This document shows positions 58,308-64,000 of a stretch of 64,000 nucleotides of DNA, piece by piece (position 1 is the stretch's first letter; the number at the start of each line of letters is the position of its first letter). Source of the stretch: Carposina sasakii (taxonomy: Eukaryota > Arthropoda > Insecta > Lepidoptera > Carposinidae); contig CP053154.1 of the NCBI GenBank assembly GCA_014607495.2, forward strand, positions 2,914,001 through 2,978,000, written 5' to 3'. The notes beneath the pieces were generated by a model. It saw nothing but the letters and a program-made list of their open reading frames with translations. It was not told the origin of the DNA and made no database searches. The position numbers were made by a program, and so were the translations under genes.

Positions 58308-58343
58308 TAAGCCTGACACACACACTAAAATGTGTCAGGCTTA
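58308..58343. repeat. 13-bp hairpin
   Basis: TAAGCCTGACACA and TGTGTCAGGCTTA separated by a 10-nt loop. The origin is unclear; it could be an intrinsic hairpin of a repeat. Confidence 0.5.
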
Positions 58344-58747
58344 GTTCCTTAAGTTAGTAATCCCAATAGAGTCTATGGTTGAATCGTAGTCCACACTATC
58401 GTATTTGTAAATGTATAACAAATCGCCGGTCTCATTAAAACTTTAATTAAGTTTGGCCCGCTCGGGAGTCGAACATATAACCCTTAGAGGGGATATTATT
58501 CTAAGATATAGAGTGTAGTTAGAATCATATTAAATAGTCCCGACTAACAGTAGTGTAAGTAGGTTAGAACTTTACTTTGGAGCGTGGGACTCAATAGGCT
58601 AACTGCTGAAAAGCTGGTGTGTAGGTGATTTGCACACTTTTGCACACTTTTGGACACACAGGAAACTGTGCACGACGATATGACTAGGCATATTATTATA
58701 TTTTAATTATTACCGCTTTTTTGCTTTATTTGACAAAGTAAATAAGT

Positions 58748-58782
58748 AAATGATCGTCGTCGGCAGTGCGGTCGCTTTTATA
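58748..58782 (-). promoter_or_regulatory. Candidate TATA + Inr core promoter (minus strand)
   Basis: TATAAAAG (58782-58775) and TCATTT (58753-58748), the latter fitting the arthropod Inr TCAKTY with A+1 at 58751, which is 31 nt from the start of TATA. The region is GC- and CpG-richer than its surroundings. No downstream gene was found, so this is only a candidate. Confidence 0.3.
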
Positions 58783-58910
58783 CCATCGCGGCGTGCGAGT
58801 GTGTGCGTAATGCGTGTGCAGATGTAGACGCGTCTGAGCGTGCGTGCGTTTAGTATGACTTGTTACAGCCGTCATTTTCTCAAAGCAGTTCAGGCTGTTT
58901 TCGCTCACCC

Positions 58911-59790
58911 AATAGCTCCGATGTGGATAAAACTAGAAGCCTGTTTTTTTAAGTATCTCAACAGGCATTGTAAATATAAACACGGTATAATTAAAAACTC
59001 TTTAGTTTTTTAATTTTTTGACTGCCTCACTGACAGATCATCCAAAATCTAAGGCACTTCTAGCAGTTATAGCATAGAACTCATACAATAATAGGTAGTG
59101 CATGCATCAATGAATTTCCATTCTTGGTCGAATTTCCTATACAGATACCTATGTTATTTCCCACAATAACTTAATGCTTATAGGAAAAATCGTAATTGCT
59201 TACCAGATACAAAATAGATACAGATATAGGTTAGCGTATTTTACTAAGTATAGATTTACTTTTTTTAACAAAATAAGTTAAAACTGTTTCCACCCTAATA
59301 TAGTAATTCGGTTCCAAATATATTACTCTATTAACAAACTCTATCTACCTTTCATTAGGAGCGCTTAACCTTTAATGTTAGTTTTACATACTCTTGTTAT
59401 TATATCATTTTATTCCTAAAACCCTATTATATTTTGCTTAATATTTGAAATAAGAGAGTAAGCATACCTACTCCATCTTGATTATTTTTAATATACCTAA
59501 GGTAAGTACTTTAATTTCAACATTAATATTTACTTATATTTAAAAAAATATTATTTTAGTTATTAAGGTTGAAGTATGTCAGCTATACTAAAAGGCTTGT
59601 TTCATTAAACAAGCATTAGTAACTAAACACAGGATGTGAACTACCGACATAATGGACTTCTTATTTTAAAAAGTTTGGTTTAGTTTTGATAAAGTTTTTC
59701 CAAGTGATAAGACTGCGTGGAGGCAGTTCTTTTGCCTCTTTACGGAATTAGTGGATAAATAAACAAAACTGTTCGAATTTTGAATTACAG
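58911..59790. other. Non-coding stretch
   Basis: No gene or repeat recognised. Confidence 0.5.
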
Positions 59791-59895
59791 ACGCGGGCGG
59801 ACGCCGCGCTGTCGCATTACGTGCCCCGTTGATGTGTGTGCTTTGGATACAATACTTTTTAAATTATTTTAATTACATATAAATTGCGAATAAAG
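59791..59895 (+). CDS. Candidate short terminal exon (low confidence)
   Basis: After 'ttttgaattacag' (possible acceptor, AG at 59789-59790) comes a very GC-rich 42-nt frame, TRADAALSHYVPR, ending TGA at 59830-59832. AATAAA at 59889-59894 would be the poly(A) signal. The GC jump within AT-rich DNA is the main argument. No upstream exon was found, and frame choice is unsupported by homology. A CpG-rich regulatory patch is equally possible. Confidence 0.25.
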
Positions 59896-61726
59896 GTAAA
59901 TAAGTGAGTGAAAAATTTATATTAAATTATCCCAAGCAGATCCCGGAAATCAAAAGGCACACCAAGAATCGCTGCAAAAGGTGTGCAAGTAAATGTTAAC
60001 CTACATTAGTACTCGTACAAAGCATTTAGCAGTGGTTTGGGTGTAATGTATTTATCTTTATTTTTATTTCGAAATGCATATTAGTCTCTCTTTGTCTGAC
60101 CAGTTTGTGTTTATTCTATTACGTAGCCTACGTACATAATCAGGCATTTATAACTAATCTGAAACGAGCATGCCGCCGCATAATTTGCTTTCGTCCGATC
60201 ATTCATTATTTTCCAGTTCTAAGGTCAACATCGTTGAATTGGCATTAATAACATTAATGGCAGAAAAGGTCAAAAAAGTCGTATAGGTACCTAATATCTC
60301 GAATCATGATATTTATTTTTTCCCAATATACAATATATCAAAGTCATACCAAGGATTAGGCGTTAATTTTAAGGCCCGAGCCTGACGCTATCCCTTCTCG
60401 GGTATAGCTAATTTTCAATTTTAGTTGTGTTTTAAAATCCGGAAGTAACTATATGAAATAAATTGGTACAGGCAGCGTGACTGACTCCCGACTGATAGAC
60501 GCACGTCTTAACCATTTGATTGGTCTTTTACCGCATTATTTTCTCTCCCCACATTATGTGACCATGAAACTACAAGTTTTACAAAGTAATCTAGTACATT
60601 TCCATCCGCATCAAGCACAAATAAGCACCTACGTCTGAAGGATTATACCCCTGGGTTAATATGGGCGAGCTCATCAAACAACTGTCTATCCTAATCCTTC
60701 CGATAGCCTCCGTGAGAATGTACACCCCTTCCTATATCAATGTATACTGGAGGTGAATTTAATACAGCTCATATGTCAGCTAGTGGAAAGCCTCTATCGA
60801 AGATATTGACTTAAAAGGAGGACAGCGCTGTCAGTTCAGGGTGTGCCTTATCTCTACCCTATTTGTTGAAAGGATTTCACTATAGTGGATTGTGCATGCC
60901 TGAATGATGTTCAGCGTAATAATTTGCCTTCTATTATTTTCAGTTATAATAAAGCATGCCCTGGTGTAAACTCATATACATTTAGTTTTTAGATAAAACA
61001 TTATTTGCCTATTAACATTTGATTTTTAATTGTTATTGTATAAATTGTTCTAGTACATATACTGTGAGATATCTAGCGATTGTCTAGTCTTTGATAAAAT
61101 GAATCAAGATTTTAATTGCCTAAGGTGTGTTGGTATTGGTGGTAAATAAAATATTTTAAACAATTAACTTAGCAAAGTTTTGGTATCGTACACGCGGGCG
61201 TCATTAATACGGTATAATCCTATAGGTTCACACGTTTTGTCCCCGCCATGCGTATGGCTTCTGTATCGGGTTTCCATCGATCTAGTTTGGATTAGTGACA
61301 TGTTGAGAATAACGATTGTGTGGGAATGTTTTTGGGAGTATTAACAACTGTCATTTCCGTGATAATACTTGTAACCCTATGAACCCATGAACGTATAAAG
61401 AAGAGCGGATAGAGTGTTATGACTACACAGAGTGAAGCATTCATAGTAAGCTTGGCAACGATATTCCATAGAGTAGGGATGTGTATTGACGCATTATCCA
61501 CCCACATATACAAACCATAGTAAGCTCGGCGCCTATTGGAAAATACGTACATATGCCCAACGCGCCGCCATTTCGGTGCTTCAATCTGTGCAGTGACAGC
61601 ATTACGTCCGTTGTTCTTTATACGTTCATGTATGAACCTATTAAATATTGAACATATTCAGAGATGCCTTGTCCAAAAATTTCAAAATTCCAGATTAGCA
61701 CCTCTATTACTGATATGTCTATTTAT
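59896..61726. other. Non-coding stretch
   Basis: No supported gene. A fragment of repeat J (inverted, 60365-60412: 'cctgacgctatcccttctcg') and a weak tRNA-like patch (60485-60525) were seen. The frame 61292-61552 (minus) has no domain. Confidence 0.4.
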
Positions 61727-61965
61727 TTATTCTGTACCTGTCCTGTGCTGATGCGGGGCTTCAATAAAATACATTAATCGCATCTCCTTCCAAGCATGTT
61801 TAAAGAGTCGACTAAGAAACTCGGACATTATCTCAGGCGATAAGCTAGCAACTTGTCACTGATCATTTATACCTGGCCCCGCTAAGCGTGACTGTGGGAT
61901 ATCCTTTATGTAATCCTGGAGCTCTAGTTACCCTAATTCGGAGACACAGCCGTGTCAATATGTTT
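61727..61965 (+). repeat. Interspersed repeat H, copy 6 (longest)
   Basis: 'tctgtacctgtcctgtgctg' 'atgcggggcttca' ... 'cgcatctccttccaagcatg' ... 'aagctagcaacttgtcactg' ... 'ggagacacagccgtg'. Defines the family order. Confidence 0.65.
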
Positions 61966-62114
61966 GTATGTATTTTATTATCTATCTCTTTCTATCACAA
62001 TAGAGCATAGTCGCCTGACAGAAGCATGTTTGGCGAGTACAAACTTATGACGGCTTGCAGTGCGCCTTCTTATGTGGATTAACATAAATTAAATATCAAA
62101 GATTTTATTTAACA

Positions 62115-62335
62115 CTAGTGGACGCCCGCGACTCCGTCCGCGTGTACTGCAGAATAAAAAACAAAATTTCTAAATTATCCGGGATAAAAAACTTTTTCCC
62201 GAGAAAAGTAGCCTATATGTAACCATATATAGTGGGACCTGTCCCAATATATTCATGAAAACTGCATCGAAATCGGTTCAGCCGTTTCTTAGATTAACAT
62301 GCACAAACATACAGATGTATAGACAAAATCGAAAA
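62115..62335 (-). mobile_element. Helitron-like element, reverse copy
   Basis: CTAG at 62115-62118, preceded on the minus strand by GGCGTCCA and followed by T. Contains 'cgcccgcgactccgtccgcg' and 'cgaaatcggttcagccgttt' as in 29238-29573 inverted. The 5' TC end is not evident. Confidence 0.65.
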
Positions 62336-62379
62336 ACATTGTTTTGGGTTTTCTTTTGTGTATAAAGGCCGCCCTTTAT

Positions 62380-63329
<950 letters not shown>

Positions 63330-63420
63330 GGTCCACCACCTATGAGGTTCCATTGACCCTCGAATCTGTCAACTCATGATCACGATCACAGACAACTGCA
63401 GTCGCAATAAGAGACTTGGT
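63330..63420 (-). repeat. Repeat F, old fragment
   Basis: 'actgggtccaccacctatga' 'ggttccattgaccctcgaat' 'ctgtcaactcatgatc' follows the outer part of the minus-oriented F unit, diverged. It starts near the same outer boundary as the other minus-oriented pieces and lacks the ribozyme-like core. Confidence 0.55.
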
Positions 63421-64000
63421 ATATTTTATATTTGTTAAGAAATGTTAATTGTTATTACCAAAAATGGAGTGCTTGTGCCGTAAATTATAATTTATGTAAC
63501 TAGGGACGTATATTGTATTCTGTATAAATAGGTAGATATACGAGTATCTTTCACATGCAAATTCTCAAATTGAATATCGTCGTCAGTACCTACGCAAGCC
63601 TGAAATTAAAACCGAGCCAAAACCCCCGCACTAAGCACCTGGCCATCTCAATGACCGTAAAAATTCACGTTCAATCGTAAAAGTTAAACGTACTCGTAAT
63701 ACAGTGACCGGTCGAAACATAGCGAAAAAGTCGCGCAACAGTCAAACATTCGGCATGGACGGAGAAAATTAAATGGGGCCCTAGTAATAATAAAAATGTG
63801 TGTTGGGAACACAATGGGTGTGCTCCTTCAATTTGGTCTGACCCTCGCCAAATGACCGCGGTCACAGATAATACAGTATCACGGTCAGCGACAATACTTT
63901 CTAGTCCAGCAACCAGCTGTTGTAGGGTTTTTTTTTAGTTGGCGAACGTGGTTTTACCTTTTACATATAGTTATACCCAAACATATAGCCACGTCCATTA
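63421..64000. other. Non-coding stretch
   Basis: No supported gene. The minus frame 63671-63865 has no domain or splice context. Confidence 0.45.

Overview
The window looks like AT-rich nuclear DNA from a moth or butterfly. Several of its interspersed repeats are of kinds I associate with Lepidoptera: the 'CAGTCCACTGCTGGACGTAGGCCT' type (quoted here only as a family label, split as CAGTCCACTGC / TGGACGTAGGCCT), the 'CCTTACGGGGTAGGCAGAGC' type, Helitrons starting TCTATAC/TCTTAC and ending CTAG, and 'ATGTGCAATAAAG' LINE tails. No bacterial or viral gene organisation is present. It reads as gene-poor or intronic DNA filled with transposable elements. All comparisons were made by eye.

Only one host coding exon is convincing: a minus-strand phase 1-1 exon (3615-3977) encoding a complete immunoglobulin-type domain, presumably from a neural or cell-surface adhesion gene whose other exons lie outside the window or are too short to recognise. 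Two weak host candidates are also listed: a TATA+Inr core promoter on the minus strand near 58750-58782, and a very short terminal exon on the plus strand near 59791.

The largest unit is an 8.76-kb Ty3/gypsy-type LTR retrotransposon (38277-47034). It has 1.77-kb LTRs that are almost identical, a 4-bp target duplication (GTGT), a tRNA-Lys-type primer site, gag, then protease-RT-RNase H and integrase, and no env. Gag and pol overlap at a textbook -1 slippery heptamer (AAAAAAC) directly before the gag stop. A second -1 break in pol, at a run of five G, separates RNase H from integrase. The element sits inside an older LINE 3' tail.

The most unusual structure is a fold-back and tandem repeat family ('F'). 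Its best copy (22478-23556) has two perfect 294-nt inverted arms plus a tandem 345-bp direct copy, flanked by CATACACTT on both sides. Each unit carries a hammerhead-ribozyme-like core (CTGAGGA ... GAAAC ... GTA with a 6-bp stem I), which suggests a Penelope-like or retrozyme-like non-autonomous element. Further copies lie at 21308, 28054, 35125, 37106 and 63330.

The rest is a mosaic. It includes TA-flanked MITEs of two families (D and E, with one D nested in one E), TTAA-associated MITEs (G, M), a 2912-3320 long-TIR element, Helitron-like copies (one complete and obeying the A^T rule), tRNA-derived SINEs, several unnamed interspersed repeats (A, B, H, J), LINE reverse-transcriptase remnants at 20730, 37630 and 52545, an almost perfect 86-bp hairpin at 56073, and an (AT)44 microsatellite at 62385. 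Letters are local family labels.
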